DNA of 64,000 nt from assembly GCF_900129505.1 (NCBI RefSeq), contig NZ_LT670818.1:6543001-6607000 (forward strand), in the 5' to 3' direction. This document shows positions 7,886 through 18,635 of this stretch, piece by piece. Position 1 is the stretch's first letter; the number at the start of each line of letters is the position of its first letter. Origin of the DNA: Bradyrhizobium erythrophlei. GTDB taxonomy: Bacteria > Pseudomonadota > Alphaproteobacteria > Rhizobiales > Xanthobacteraceae. A model generated the notes under the pieces. It was not told where the DNA came from and did not search any database. It saw only the letters and a program-made list of their open reading frames with translations. The translations under genes were made by a program, and so were the position numbers.

Positions 7886-10144
7886 TCAGGTGTGCGGCAG
7901 GAACGACGTGAGTTCGTTTTCCGGCAGCGGTCGGTCCAACAGTCCGAGCTTGATCGGAACATCGTAAAGCCGTCCCGGCGCGAAGCGACGATAGAAATGC
8001 CGCAAGCCCGGCACGATGACCCTGACGACGTTGACGCCGACGTCGGGCCGCGTCTGGTTGAGAACGAGGAAATCGTGGCCGGCGCGCGCGGCGATCCCGA
8101 CGCAGGCGTCGACCTGCTCGCGCGTGTTGTGGAGCGGCACGGGCTTGTTTGTCTCGAGCTGGATCGGCTTGCCGCCCGGAATCAGGAACGGATGTTCGCT
8201 CAGCCGCAACGGATTGATGCCGTCGAGGCTTGCTTTCTCGCCGGTTCCGCCGCCCATCAGGCCGATCGACAGGAACTGGTTCAGTTCCGTCAGCGCGCGC
8301 AGTAACGCAATGCGCTTGTCGAAATGCGCGCCGGAGCCGAACTCGATATTTTCCTGGCCGTTCTGCATCCAGTGCAGGATCGCCACATAGGTGGGAACGC
8401 CGAGGTCGCTGGTGATGTCGAGCACCCAGAGCTTTCGGCCGGTTTCGGCAAGCTGGGTCTGCAGATCGCGAACGTAGGAATCGTCGAACTGGCTGAGGTC
8501 CACTTCCGTCCGCTGTGATCGGTTGTACCACCAGATCGCATAGGAATCCCGCTCCACCAGCTCGAGAAAGCCCTGGACGATGGCTTCCTCCAGCGTGTTG
8601 CCGGCGGCGCAGCCGTTGGAATCCGCCTGGAAGGCGGCGGGGCCGCCATAGAAGAAATAGAGCAGGCTGGTCGGAAGATATTTGAAGCGCTGGTCGCGCA
8701 ACGACCACACCGGCGACCATTCGATCCTGGCGGCGGGATCGAATGGCGGCGGGGCCAGTTGCGTCTCATGCGAATCCTCACTCGACGTTTGGTCGGCCAC
8801 CGTCTGCGCGTCGCTGAAGAGGAGGACGTCGTTGGGAAGGATGGCATCGCCCGGCGGGAAATCCGTAAACCGCCGCGTCATCCTGATTTCGTCGCCCTGG
8901 AAAATCCCGGAATAGCGTTCGATCGCCTCCATCAGCGCGCTGGCTTCGCCCTGTTCGGCGGTAGAGCCTTTGCCGAAGCTGCCGCCGGTCAGTCCCGCCC
9001 TGAGCTGGTTGACGTTCTGGGCTGGGGCCGAAAAATTATGCGCGGCATAGAAGTTGGTGTTCATCGGCAGATCCGCTTCGATCCGCTCGAGCCGCGTGAC
9101 CACGCCGGTGAGCGGACTCACATGCTTGCGGAAACGGGCGACCGTGGTGCGCGACGCCACCGTTCGGTATCCGCCGCTGGTCATCACCAGTTTGTCGCCG
9201 GCGCCAAGCGCGATCGGCTCCGGCGCCCGACGCGGATCGAGCAGTTTCTTGCGGCCGCAGGTCGGACATTGCGGCCGGGCCGCCACGTAATGCTTGGCGA
9301 TGGTCGAGCCCAACAAGTCGAGGCTGACGATGTGATCGCCCAATTCGGTCCGGAAGTCGGTAGCGACAGCCTTTGCGATCTCGATCGCGGCAAGCTGGAT
9401 CGCACTTTGCCCGACCGCGTTGCGCGCCAGCGGCGAAGCGGCGACTGCGCGAGCCGGTCCGCGGTCGAGGAATCCCTTGACCTCGCGGTTGCGGATCATG
9501 CGATCGAAGAGGCAGGTCCAGCAGGCGCTTTCGCCTGGAGTGAACACGGGTCCGACCAGCGGGAAGGCGCCGGAGGGCTGCACCAGCAGCCAGCGCGAAC
9601 CTTCCGTCACACGTTGCTGGTTCAACTCCGCCAGCCGCCGTTCGAGATAATCGTTCACCAGCGTGACCGTCAGGTCGGGAGAGCGCGTGACGATGCGAAC
9701 GCCGAGTTCGCTCAGGGCGGCGGTGAGTTCGCGCCCACCCTTCACGTCAATCGCCTGAACGCGCACCCGGCAATTGTCGAGATTTTGCTCGGCCATTCCA
9801 GGCGGCAGGCCAAGGCTCGCCCAAAAGCCGGCGACGGGGGTGGCGGAGGCGGGCGATGCCGGGACGATGTAGCGGCGCTCCATCAGCCGCTTGAAGCCTT
9901 CCTCGATCTTGTTGGACGGAAAGCTCCTCTCGAGTTCGCCCGTGAGCTCGCGGAAACTTTTTCCGCCCTTGGCGATCGCGGAGGCGATGGCGCAATAGAG
10001 TTCGCCGTGCAGAAAGAATTTCCGGTCCTCGGAGTACAGGCATACGACGTCGGGCGGCAGTACATAGACAGTGAAATTCGGCGCGAATTGCGGAACGTTC
10101 TTGCCGGCCTGACGCGCAGAGGTTGTCTTGCGATTGGCTGTCAT
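7886..10144 (-). CDS. Fused E1-like leader-binding protein / YcaO cyclodehydratase
   Basis: A 752-residue fusion. Residues 1 to about 350 form the E1-like (ocin-ThiF) partner that grips the precursor leader. They carry two zinc-type CxxC pairs, CWTC (208-211) and CPTC (293-296). The remainder is a YcaO domain, the ATP-dependent enzyme that cyclises Cys/Ser/Thr onto the preceding amide. The ATP-site features GEASALMEAIERYSG (about 394) and QGFLELVERDSYAIWW (about 518) are present. The ATG at 10144 gives MTANRKTT; a longer reading to 10198 is possible. The C-terminus LTSFLPHT lacks the PxPxP ending of some azoline-forming YcaOs. It lies between precursor and dehydrogenase, so a thiazole-installing pathway is inferred. 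Confidence 0.9.
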   Translation of the reverse strand: MTANRKTTSARQAGKNVPQFAPNFTVYVLPPDVVCLYSEDRKFFLHGELYCAIASAIAKGGKSFRELTGELERSFPSNKIEEGFKRLMERRYIVPASPASATPVAGFWASLGLPPGMAEQNLDNCRVRVQAIDVKGGRELTAALSELGVRIVTRSPDLTVTLVNDYLERRLAELNQQRVTEGSRWLLVQPSGAFPLVGPVFTPGESACWTCLFDRMIRNREVKGFLDRGPARAVAASPLARNAVGQSAIQLAAIEIAKAVATDFRTELGDHIVSLDLLGSTIAKHYVAARPQCPTCGRKKLLDPRRAPEPIALGAGDKLVMTSGGYRTVASRTTVARFRKHVSPLTGVVTRLERIEADLPMNTNFYAAHNFSAPAQNVNQLRAGLTGGSFGKGSTAEQGEASALMEAIERYSGIFQGDEIRMTRRFTDFPPGDAILPNDVLLFSDAQTVADQTSSEDSHETQLAPPPFDPAARIEWSPVWSLRDQRFKYLPTSLLYFFYGGPAAFQADSNGCAAGNTLEEAIVQGFLELVERDSYAIWWYNRSQRTEVDLSQFDDSYVRDLQTQLAETGRKLWVLDITSDLGVPTYVAILHWMQNGQENIEFGSGAHFDKRIALLRALTELNQFLSIGLMGGGTGEKASLDGINPLRLSEHPFLIPGGKPIQLETNKPVPLHNTREQVDACVGIAARAGHDFLVLNQTRPDVGVNVVRVIVPGLRHFYRRFAPGRLYDVPIKLGLLDRPLPENELTSFLPHT

Positions 10145-10322
10145 GAGGTTAGCACGCGCACCCTGTCGATGACCGCGGTTCGCCGGCGCAAGGCGCATTG
10201 TTGGACCACTGCAATTCCCTCGTCCAGCTCACGCGCTGGCAAGTCTCGATGATATGGCAGACCCGTCCAGCCGTCACCTGCGGGCTTACGCAGCTGCGAA
10301 GCACTTGCGACAAACATCAATA

Positions 10323-10350
10323 GGCCGGGCCGATTGTATCGGACCCGGCC
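10323..10350 (-). promoter_or_regulatory. Strong hairpin between TOMM precursor and YcaO genes
   Basis: GGCCGGGCCGAT and ATCGG-A-CCCGGCC form a stem of about 12 bp with one bulged base and a 3-base loop, 44 bases after the precursor stop. There is no T-run, so read-through is likely. A partial terminator or mRNA-end stabiliser here would raise precursor over enzymes, as is common in RiPP operons. Confidence 0.5.
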
Positions 10351-10393
10351 ATGACGACCTCTGATTGTCAATGTAGTCGAAGCGTGATCCGCC

Positions 10394-10798
10394 TTAGCAC
10401 CAGCGGCAAGCTCCCCAGGATGCGCAGCAGCCACCAACAGCGCAGCCTCCGCAGCCGACGCCGCATCGGCAACCCCGGCAGGCTCTGCAGCCCCCGCACC
10501 CGCGGCACCCGCGGCACCCGCCGCAGCCGCGCCAGGCTACTTGTACGCCGCTTTTGGCCGCCTCGTTGTTTTCCTTGTCGAACACGTAGAACGTCGCCAG
10601 GCTGACATCGGCGATTTCCTCTTCACCGAGCGTGATCGCCTGACCCGGTGCAAGGTTCGGGGTCCGCGGCTGATCCTGGTTTGGCGCGACCGCTGCGGAT
10701 GCACCCCCCACTAGTGAAAAAGTCAATCCGGCGGCGCCCAACACCGGTACGGTTTTCGTCACACGCTTGCGTTTCGAAGCTTGCTTCACCCGTGGCAT
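10394..10798 (-). CDS. Cys-rich TOMM/RiPP precursor peptide with signal-peptide-like N-terminus
   Basis: A 134-residue precursor. The start ATG 10798 is preceded by GGAGG nine bases away. Residues 3-15 are strongly basic, followed by a hydrophobic stretch (VPVLGAAGLTFSLVGG) and ASAAVA, which together look like a Sec signal. Residues 38-85 are an acidic leader with IADVSLATFYVFDKEN. The core begins near residue 90. Fourteen Cys lie between 92 and 134 and none before; the first seven (92, 95, 98, 101, 104, 107, 110) are spaced exactly three apart as CGGCRGCRGCGGC. One Ser and no Thr occur in the core, so almost all cyclisation would give thiazoles. All 14 Cys codons are TGC. The next two genes encode the expected cyclodehydratase and dehydrogenase. 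I do not recognise a named product. Confidence 0.9.
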   Translation of the reverse strand: MPRVKQASKRKRVTKTVPVLGAAGLTFSLVGGASAAVAPNQDQPRTPNLAPGQAITLGEEEIADVSLATFYVFDKENNEAAKSGVQVAWRGCGGCRGCRGCGGCRACRGCRCGVGCGGCAVGGCCASWGACRWC

Positions 10799-11126
10799 AC
10801 TTGCATTCCTCCATACCTTGTCGCGATGTTCAGAGTCCCGCGCCGAAACTCTACGCTGCGTGGATGCGCCACGCAAGACTGGTTGCGCATGCCCACGTTG
10901 ACGTGACGGTGAGCGCATCGAATTGTCATGTTGATGAACGATTTGTTCATGAATGTGGAACGTCGCTACAGAATCACAGGACGCATCGTCTGTTAAACAA
11001 CTCAAATTGTATCGATGCCGCCAAGCCTGGTCGCTGGAAAATGGACGTGTCCGTGCTTGCAAATAAAAGCCAACCCGACTCAATGCTGCGCTGCGATTGT
11101 CTGTTGGCTTGAGTGGAGAAACCGAC
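10799..11126. other. Divergent intergenic region, TOMM precursor / VOC gene
   Basis: No gene is seen in these 328 bases. They must contain the start signals for the minus-strand TOMM operon and probably for the plus-strand VOC gene. The stretch is locally AT-richer than its surroundings (about 10930-11100). I cannot assign -35/-10 elements with confidence. Confidence 0.4.
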
Positions 11127-11993
11127 ATGGTCCGTCGTCCCGGAGGATTTGCCTGGTACGAACTGATGACGACCGACGTGGCCGCCGCCCGGGCGTTCTA
11201 CAGCAGCGTCGTGGGTTGGGACACGCGCGACGCGTCGACAACGGAACTGACCTACACCGTGTTCATCGCTGGAAATGATCCAGTCAGCGCGCTCATGGCC
11301 CTGCCGGAGGAGGCAACCCGAATGGGCGCGACGCCGAGGTGGATGGGGTATGTCGACGTCGACAATGCGGACGCGACCGCGGAGCGGATCAAACGTCTTG
11401 GCGGCGCCGTCCATGTTCCGCCGACCGACAGCAATATCGGCCGTATTTCAGTCGTGGCCGACCCTCAGACGGCGGTCCTGGGGCTGGTCGAGGGGCTGAA
11501 AACCGATTCATCGCAGGCCGGCGGGCTCGACCAGCCGGGCCACGTCGGCTGGCACGAATTGCTCGCCGCAGATTGGGCAAAGGCATTTGGATGCTACGCC
11601 GATCTGTTCGGCTGGCAGAAGGTGGACACCGAAAGTGGTCCGCTCGATGCCTATCAGCTGTTCTCGGCTGGCGGGCAGACTATCGGCGGCATCTTCACCA
11701 AGCGTCCGGTCGAGCCGATCCCATACTGGCTATTTTATTTTAACGTGGGCGACATCGACGCGGTCACGGAACGCGTAAGGCGCGGCGGCGGCCAGGTGTT
11801 CGAAGGACCGTTCGCCGTGCCGGAAGGCAGCTGGATCGTTCGGTGCATCGACCCTCAGGGCGCCGTCTTCGCGCTGCAGGGAAAACGCAGCCGGGACGCG
11901 ATCGCAAAAGACGCGGCCCCGGAAGTGGGCTGGTCAGCCGAATGGAACGGGATTTCATCGCGAGGCAAATTGACCACCGAGCCGCGCAAGTAA
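11127..11993 (+). CDS. VOC (glyoxalase/bleomycin-resistance fold) family protein, two modules
   Basis: A 288-residue protein with two VOC modules: FAWYELMTTDVAAARAFYSS near residue 8 and HVGWHELLAADWAKAFGCYA near 140. Both show the F-Y-x-x-V/L-F/G-W pattern that opens a beta-alpha-beta-beta-beta repeat. The family includes metal-dependent isomerases, dioxygenases and antibiotic-binding resistance proteins. The start at 11127 has GGAG eight bases upstream. It is divergent from the TOMM precursor, so a self-protection role for the producer is conceivable, but that is only inference from position. The substrate is unknown. Confidence 0.8.
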   Translation: MVRRPGGFAWYELMTTDVAAARAFYSSVVGWDTRDASTTELTYTVFIAGNDPVSALMALPEEATRMGATPRWMGYVDVDNADATAERIKRLGGAVHVPPTDSNIGRISVVADPQTAVLGLVEGLKTDSSQAGGLDQPGHVGWHELLAADWAKAFGCYADLFGWQKVDTESGPLDAYQLFSAGGQTIGGIFTKRPVEPIPYWLFYFNVGDIDAVTERVRRGGGQVFEGPFAVPEGSWIVRCIDPQGAVFALQGKRSRDAIAKDAAPEVGWSAEWNGISSRGKLTTEPRK

Positions 11994-11999
11994 GGGACG

Positions 12000-12125
12000 A
12001 TGGTCCTTGCACCGGGAGCGCCGATGCGAAAGCAACACAGCTACGTTCTCGGCCTCAATACCTACGATCATGATGTGAGCGCCTGCCTGCTGCGCGACGG
12101 TGCCATCGCATTCGCGATCGCTTGA
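12000..12125 (+). pseudogene. N-terminal stump of a carbamoyltransferase
   Basis: A 41-codon frame starting six bases after the VOC stop codon. It contains YVLGLNTYDHDVSACLLRDG, which matches the opening of NodU/CmcH-type carbamoyltransferases. Full-length family members are roughly 550-600 residues; here a TGA follows AIAFAIA and no continuation is visible in any frame before OpgC. It is almost certainly the remains of a deleted gene. That a carbamoyltransferase once sat in this operon, near the TOMM locus, is notable. Confidence 0.7.
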
Positions 12126-12166
12126 CGTGTGGACCAACGGGAAATCCTGATGCCTTCCGGCCGGAA

Positions 12167-13312
12167 CTAGCCGGCCTTGGCCGGCGCGACCTTGAGCGGT
12201 TTGTCCTGCCGCTTCGACCAGGAGATGTAGTAGGCGACGATGGTCATGATGGCGATGCCGGTAATGCTGACGAAAACCTGCGCGAACAGCGAGCCCGAAC
12301 TCATCATCAGTTCGAAATGCCCGACAAAGGACAGGAACACACCGACGCAGAACACCGCCAGCGACTGCTGGCCGCAGACGATCACAGGATCGAACACCCG
12401 CCATTCCAGCCCGGGCCAGTCCTTGGGCACGAAGCGGATCACCATGATCACGATCACCGCGAAATGGATGAAGCGATAGGGCGCAAGGTTGGTCTTGTCG
12501 TTGGGGTTGAAGGCCGAATACAGCCAGTCCGGGAACATCGCTCCGAAATCCGGGAATTTGCCGGCCATGGTCATCACCAGCCCGAAGATGAGATAGGCGA
12601 TGCAAAAATAGAGGGTGAGGGGCGCATTGATGAACGACGTCGCCTTGCGGGCGCCGCCGAGCGCGCACCACGAGCCGAACACGAACAGCACCTGCCAGCA
12701 GAACGGGTTGAAGTACCAGGTCCCGGCGGGATAGGCGGTGAGATTCCAGCCGAAATGCCGGGCGGCGAGCCACAGCAGGATGGAGGCCAGCATGGTCCAA
12801 TTGGGCTGCCGCAGCATGATCCACAGGATCGGCGGGAACAGGCCCATCAGGACGATATAGAGCGGAAGCACGTCGAGGTTGACCGGCTTGAACCGGAGGA
12901 TCAGGCCCTGGCGCAGCGTCTCGGTGGCATGGTCGACTAGGCCCGCGACATTGAACTCGTTGATGATCTCGGAATCGCCGAACCGCAGCGCCAGATAGCT
13001 GATCGAGGCGATGTAGATCACGAACAGGATGATATGGGCGACATAGAGCTGCCAGACCCGCTTGGTCAGGCGGGTGGCGCCGACGATGAAGCCGCGATCG
13101 AGCATCATCCGCGCGTAGACGAAGGAGGCGGTGTATCCGGAGATGAAGACGAACAGGTCGGCGGCGTCGCTGAAGCCGTAATTCCGCGTGGTGATCCAGT
13201 TCACCACATTGTCGGGGATGTGGTCGAGGAAAATCGCCCAGTTCGCGACCCCGCGAAACAGGTCGAGCCTGAGATCGCGGCCTTTTTCGGGGAGGGTTGC
13301 GTTGATTTTCAT
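12167..13312 (-). CDS. OpgC family membrane protein
   Basis: A 381-residue integral membrane protein with about ten hydrophobic segments. The N-terminus RDLRLDLFRGVANWAIFLDH and the following DAADLFVFISGYTASFVYAR are diagnostic of OpgC, an acyltransferase-3-like protein. OpgC adds succinyl groups to osmoregulated periplasmic glucans. It stands alone; no opgG or opgH is nearby. Length and topology are normal. Confidence 0.88.
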   Translation of the reverse strand: MKINATLPEKGRDLRLDLFRGVANWAIFLDHIPDNVVNWITTRNYGFSDAADLFVFISGYTASFVYARMMLDRGFIVGATRLTKRVWQLYVAHIILFVIYIASISYLALRFGDSEIINEFNVAGLVDHATETLRQGLILRFKPVNLDVLPLYIVLMGLFPPILWIMLRQPNWTMLASILLWLAARHFGWNLTAYPAGTWYFNPFCWQVLFVFGSWCALGGARKATSFINAPLTLYFCIAYLIFGLVMTMAGKFPDFGAMFPDWLYSAFNPNDKTNLAPYRFIHFAVIVIMVIRFVPKDWPGLEWRVFDPVIVCGQQSLAVFCVGVFLSFVGHFELMMSSGSLFAQVFVSITGIAIMTIVAYYISWSKRQDKPLKVAPAKAG

Positions 13313-13544
13313 GGGCGCCGTTTCGAACTGATACTTTCGAGAGGATCGGGCGGCAGGACAGGGGTGTCAGCCGCGCATGCGGCAAAGATTGTCACACCCC
13401 AGCATAATGACTATACCCGTTGTGGAAAAGGCAACATCCAGGGGTGGGAATCACCGATCAAAATCCTCAAAGGTGTTTCTATACTATCCCGGCCGTTTCC
13501 ACCACGCGCTTTCATGCCGCAAATCTCACGGGGCCCGATCATCC

Positions 13545-13850
13545 ATGACCGCACGCATCTTTAAGCCCGCCAAAAACGCGATGCAATCGGGGACCGCCAA
13601 GACCAGGGAATGGCAGCTCGATTACGAGCCCGAGCAGCCCCGCGCGATCGAGCCCCTGATGGGCTGGACCTCCTCGGCCGACATGAAGCAGCAGCTCACC
13701 ATCCGCTTCCATACCAAGGAGGAGGCGGTGGCCTATTGCGAACGCAAGGGTATTGCCTACCAGGTGATCGAGCCCAAGGAGCCGGCCCGCCGGCAGGCCG
13801 CCTATGCCGACAATTTTGCCTTCCGGCGCGCCGAACCCTGGACCCATTAG
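13545..13850 (+). CDS. ETC complex I subunit (NDUFS4-like)
   Basis: A 101-residue soluble protein beginning MTARIFKPAKNAMQSG. It contains TREWQLDYEP, EPLMGWTSSADMKQQ and FHTKEEAVAYCERKG, and ends FRRAEPWTH. These are the hallmarks of the 18-kDa (NDUFS4-type) accessory subunit of alphaproteobacterial and mitochondrial NADH dehydrogenase, at full length. It is monocistronic, divergent from OpgC. Confidence 0.93.
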   Translation: MTARIFKPAKNAMQSGTAKTREWQLDYEPEQPRAIEPLMGWTSSADMKQQLTIRFHTKEEAVAYCERKGIAYQVIEPKEPARRQAAYADNFAFRRAEPWTH

Positions 13851-13997
13851 GCTGACGATCCCGAAAGCCCTCCCGATCCCCCGGGACCGAGAGTTATGGG
13901 TTGTCCAAGTTCTTTGTTGCCCAAGCCGGCGGCGCAATGACACCATGGCGCCTGCCCCGATGCGCAAATTGCGGCGCACCATAAACTGCAGAAGGCC

Positions 13998-15602
13998 ATG
14001 CCGCTTCATTCCACGATCGACCCCACATCGTCCGATTTTGCCCGCAACGCGGAAGCCATGCGCGCGCTGGTCGCGGAACTCCGGCAAAAACTCGACCAAG
14101 TTGCCGGCGGCGGTGGCGAGGCCTCCCGCGTCAGGCATACGTCCCGCGGCAAGATGCTGGCGCGCCAGCGCGTCGATCTCCTGATCGATCCGGGAACGGC
14201 GTTTCTCGAGCTGTCGCCGCTGGCGGCCAACGACCTCTATGGCGGCGACGTCCACTCGGCCAGCGTCATCACCGGGGTGGGACGGATCTCGGGCCGCGAA
14301 TGCGTGATCGTCGCCAACGATGCGACGATCAAGGGCGGCACCTACTATCCGATGACCGTGAAAAAGCATCTTCGCGCCCAGGACATCGCGCGGCAGAACA
14401 ATCTGCCCTGCGTCTACATGGTGGATTCCGGCGGCGCCTTCCTGCCACAGCAGGACGAGATTTTCCCGGATGAACGGCATTTCGGCCGCATCTTCTACAA
14501 TCAGGCGCAGATGTCGGGGCAAGGCATTCCGCAGATTGCCATTGTGATGGGTTCCTGCACCGCGGGCGGGGCCTATGTTCCAGCGATGTCGGACGAGAGC
14601 ATCATCGTGCGCAACCAGGGCACGATTTTTCTCGGCGGACCGCCGCTGGTGAAGGCGGCGACCGGGGAAGTGGTGACGGCCGAGGAACTCGGCGGCGCCG
14701 ACGTGCACTCCCGGCAATCCGGCGTCACCGACCACTACGCCCAGAACGACAGCCATGCGATCGGCATCGCGCGGCGCATCATCGCTACCCTGAAGCCGCC
14801 CACCCGCGTCGCCCTGAACATGCGCGCGCCGCGCGAGCCGCTGTTTGCGCCGGAGGAAATTTACGGCGTGGTCTCCGCCGACGGCCGCAAGCCGTTCGAC
14901 GTCCATGACATCATTGCGCGCCTGGTCGACGGCTCCGAATTCGACGAATTCAAGAAGCTGTACGGCCAGACCCTGATCTGCGGTTTTGCGCATCTCTGGG
15001 GTTTTCCGGTCGGCATCATCGCCAATAACGGCATCCTGTTCAGCGAGAGCTCGCTGAAGGGCGCGCATTTCATCGAGCTGTGCTGCCAGCGCCAGATCCC
15101 GCTGGTGTTCCTGCAGAACATCACGGGCTTCATGGTCGGCAAGAAATACGAGGCCGGCGGCATCGCGCGCGACGGCGCCAAGCTGGTGACGGCGGTGGCG
15201 ACCGCGAGCGTGCCCAAGTTCACTGTCGTGATCGGCGGCTCCTACGGCGCCGGCAATTACGGCATGTGCGGGCGCGCCTACAGCCCGCGTTTCCTCTGGA
15301 TGTGGCCGAATGCCCGGATCTCCGTGATGGGCGGCGAACAGGCCTCGATGGTGCTGAGCCAGGTCCGCCGCGACAACATCGAGGCCAGAGGCGAGACCTG
15401 GTCGGCGGAAGAGGAAGAGAAGTTCCGCAGCCCCATTCGCGCCCAGTATGAGAGCCAGGGCAGCCCCTATTATGCCACCGCGCGGTTGTGGGACGACGGC
15501 GTGATCGATCCCGCCGATACGCGGCTGGTGCTTGGCCTCGGACTGTCGGCGGCGTCGAACGCGCCGATCGAGCCGACCAAATTCGGCCTGTTCAGGATGT
15601 GA
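13998..15602 (+). CDS. mccB: Methylcrotonyl-CoA carboxylase carboxyltransferase (beta) subunit
   Basis: A 534-residue carboxyltransferase of the acyl-CoA carboxylase family. It moves CO2 from carboxybiotin to 3-methylcrotonyl-CoA in leucine breakdown. [19 protein letters not shown] and [20 protein letters not shown] identify the methylcrotonyl type over propionyl type. [20 protein letters not shown] lies in the second crotonase half. It starts the cluster with the biotin carboxylase subunit (2-base gap) and HMG-CoA lyase, which supports the leucine assignment. A homologous acyl substrate such as geranyl-CoA is less likely. Confidence 0.92.
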   Translation: MPLHSTIDPTSSDFARNAEAMRALVAELRQKLDQVAGGGGEASRVRHTSRGKMLARQRVDLLIDPGTAFLELSPLAANDLYGGDVHSASVITGVGRISGRECVIVANDATIKGGTYYPMTVKKHLRAQDIARQNNLPCVYMVDSGGAFLPQQDEIFPDERHFGRIFYNQAQMSGQGIPQIAIVMGSCTAGGAYVPAMSDESIIVRNQGTIFLGGPPLVKAATGEVVTAEELGGADVHSRQSGVTDHYAQNDSHAIGIARRIIATLKPPTRVALNMRAPREPLFAPEEIYGVVSADGRKPFDVHDIIARLVDGSEFDEFKKLYGQTLICGFAHLWGFPVGIIANNGILFSESSLKGAHFIELCCQRQIPLVFLQNITGFMVGKKYEAGGIARDGAKLVTAVATASVPKFTVVIGGSYGAGNYGMCGRAYSPRFLWMWPNARISVMGGEQASMVLSQVRRDNIEARGETWSAEEEEKFRSPIRAQYESQGSPYYATARLWDDGVIDPADTRLVLGLGLSAASNAPIEPTKFGLFRM

Positions 15603-15604
15603 CG

Positions 15605-17611
<2,007 letters not shown>

Positions 17612-17619
17612 GAACAGGC

Positions 17620-18528
17620 ATGAGCGATTCCGTGCGCATCGTCGAGGTCGGCCCGCGCGACGGCCTGCAGAACGAAAAGACGCCGATCGGCGTCGCCGAC
17701 CGCATTGCCTTCATCGAGCAGCTCATCGCCGCGGGACTCCACACCGTCGAGGTCGGTGCCTTCGTGTCGCCGAAGGCGATCCCGCAGATGGTGAATTCGG
17801 ACCAGGTGCTGCGCGGTGTCGATCATCACCCCGACAGCGAATTCCACGTCCTCGTTCCCAACGAAAAGGGCTATGAGGCCGCGCGCGCCGCCGGCGCCAA
17901 AGTGATCGCGGTGTTCGCGTCGGCGTCCGAGGGATTTTCGCGCGCCAATATCAACTGCTCGGTTGCCGAATCCATCGAGCGGTTCAAGCCGGTCGTCGAG
18001 CGCGCCAGGGCCGACGGCGTCAACGTGCGCGGCTATATCTCCTGCGTGCTCGGCTGCCCCTTCGACGGCGAGGTGAAGCCGTCCGCTGTCGTGAATGTTG
18101 CGGACATGCTGTGGGAGCTCGGCTGCTACGAAATTTCGCTCGGCGACACCATCGGCGTCGGCACGCCGCTGAAAGCCAAGGCGCTGTTGCGCGCGGTGGC
18201 CGGCACCGTGCCGATCGCTGGTTTGGCGATGCATTTCCACGATACCTACGGCCAGGCGCTGGCCAATCTCTATGCCGGCATGGAGGAGGGCGTCCGCGTG
18301 ATCGATTCCGCCGCCGGCGGTCTCGGCGGCTGCCCCTACGCGCCCGGCGCCACCGGCAATGTCGCGACCGAGGACGTCGTCTACATGCTCGAGGGCATGG
18401 GCATCGCGACCGGGGTCGACATGGCAAAACTGGTGGCGGCGACCAACGCGGTGAGCAAGTTAATCGGGCGCGCGCCGGTGAGCCGTGTGGCAACCGCGTT
18501 GAACGCGAAGAGGCGAGTGGCGAACTAA
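17620..18528 (+). CDS. mvaB: Hydroxymethylglutaryl-CoA lyase
   Basis: 302 residues of a DRE-TIM metallolyase that splits HMG-CoA into acetoacetate and acetyl-CoA, the last step of leucine degradation. VEVGPRDGLQNEK carries the metal/catalytic D-G-x-Q motif. GLAMHFHDTYGQALAN gives the metal-binding HxH, and GLGGCPYAPGATGNVATED holds the catalytic-loop Cys. I take ATG 17620. GTG 17608 overlaps the preceding stop as GTGA and is an alternative. No enoyl-CoA hydratase for the middle step is in the cluster. Confidence 0.93.
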   Translation: MSDSVRIVEVGPRDGLQNEKTPIGVADRIAFIEQLIAAGLHTVEVGAFVSPKAIPQMVNSDQVLRGVDHHPDSEFHVLVPNEKGYEAARAAGAKVIAVFASASEGFSRANINCSVAESIERFKPVVERARADGVNVRGYISCVLGCPFDGEVKPSAVVNVADMLWELGCYEISLGDTIGVGTPLKAKALLRAVAGTVPIAGLAMHFHDTYGQALANLYAGMEEGVRVIDSAAGGLGGCPYAPGATGNVATEDVVYMLEGMGIATGVDMAKLVAATNAVSKLIGRAPVSRVATALNAKRRVAN

Positions 18529-18536
18529 AGATCCGC

Positions 18537-18619
18537 CGTCATTGCGAGCGAAGCGAAGCAATCCATAAGGCCAAAAAGAAAACTGGATTGCTTCGTCGCT
18601 AACGCTCCTCGCAATGACG
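18537..18619. repeat. Palindromic intergenic repeat
   Basis: CGTCATTGCGAG...AAGCGAAGCAATCC is answered about 30 bases later by GGATTGCTTCG...CTCCTCGCAATGACG. The whole makes a long imperfect hairpin between two convergent operons. Dispersed elements with this wording are common between genes in Bradyrhizobium-type genomes. Here it may also serve as a shared end for the mvaB and dctM transcripts. Confidence 0.8.
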
Positions 18620-18635
18620 AGGATGAGCTGCCTGC

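Noticed and set aside
6354..7967. Plus-strand open frame of 537 codons opposite the SagB-type dehydrogenase
   Set aside because: No recognisable motif, whereas the minus strand carries nitroreductase signatures in the expected TOMM context.
8759..10252. Plus-strand open frame of 497 codons opposite YcaO
   Set aside because: Shadow of the YcaO fusion gene; no domain is seen.
10799..11128. Upstream extension of the TOMM precursor frame to 11128
   Set aside because: The extension has no ribosome site or sensible composition, while ATG 10798 has GGAGG and begins the basic signal-like segment.
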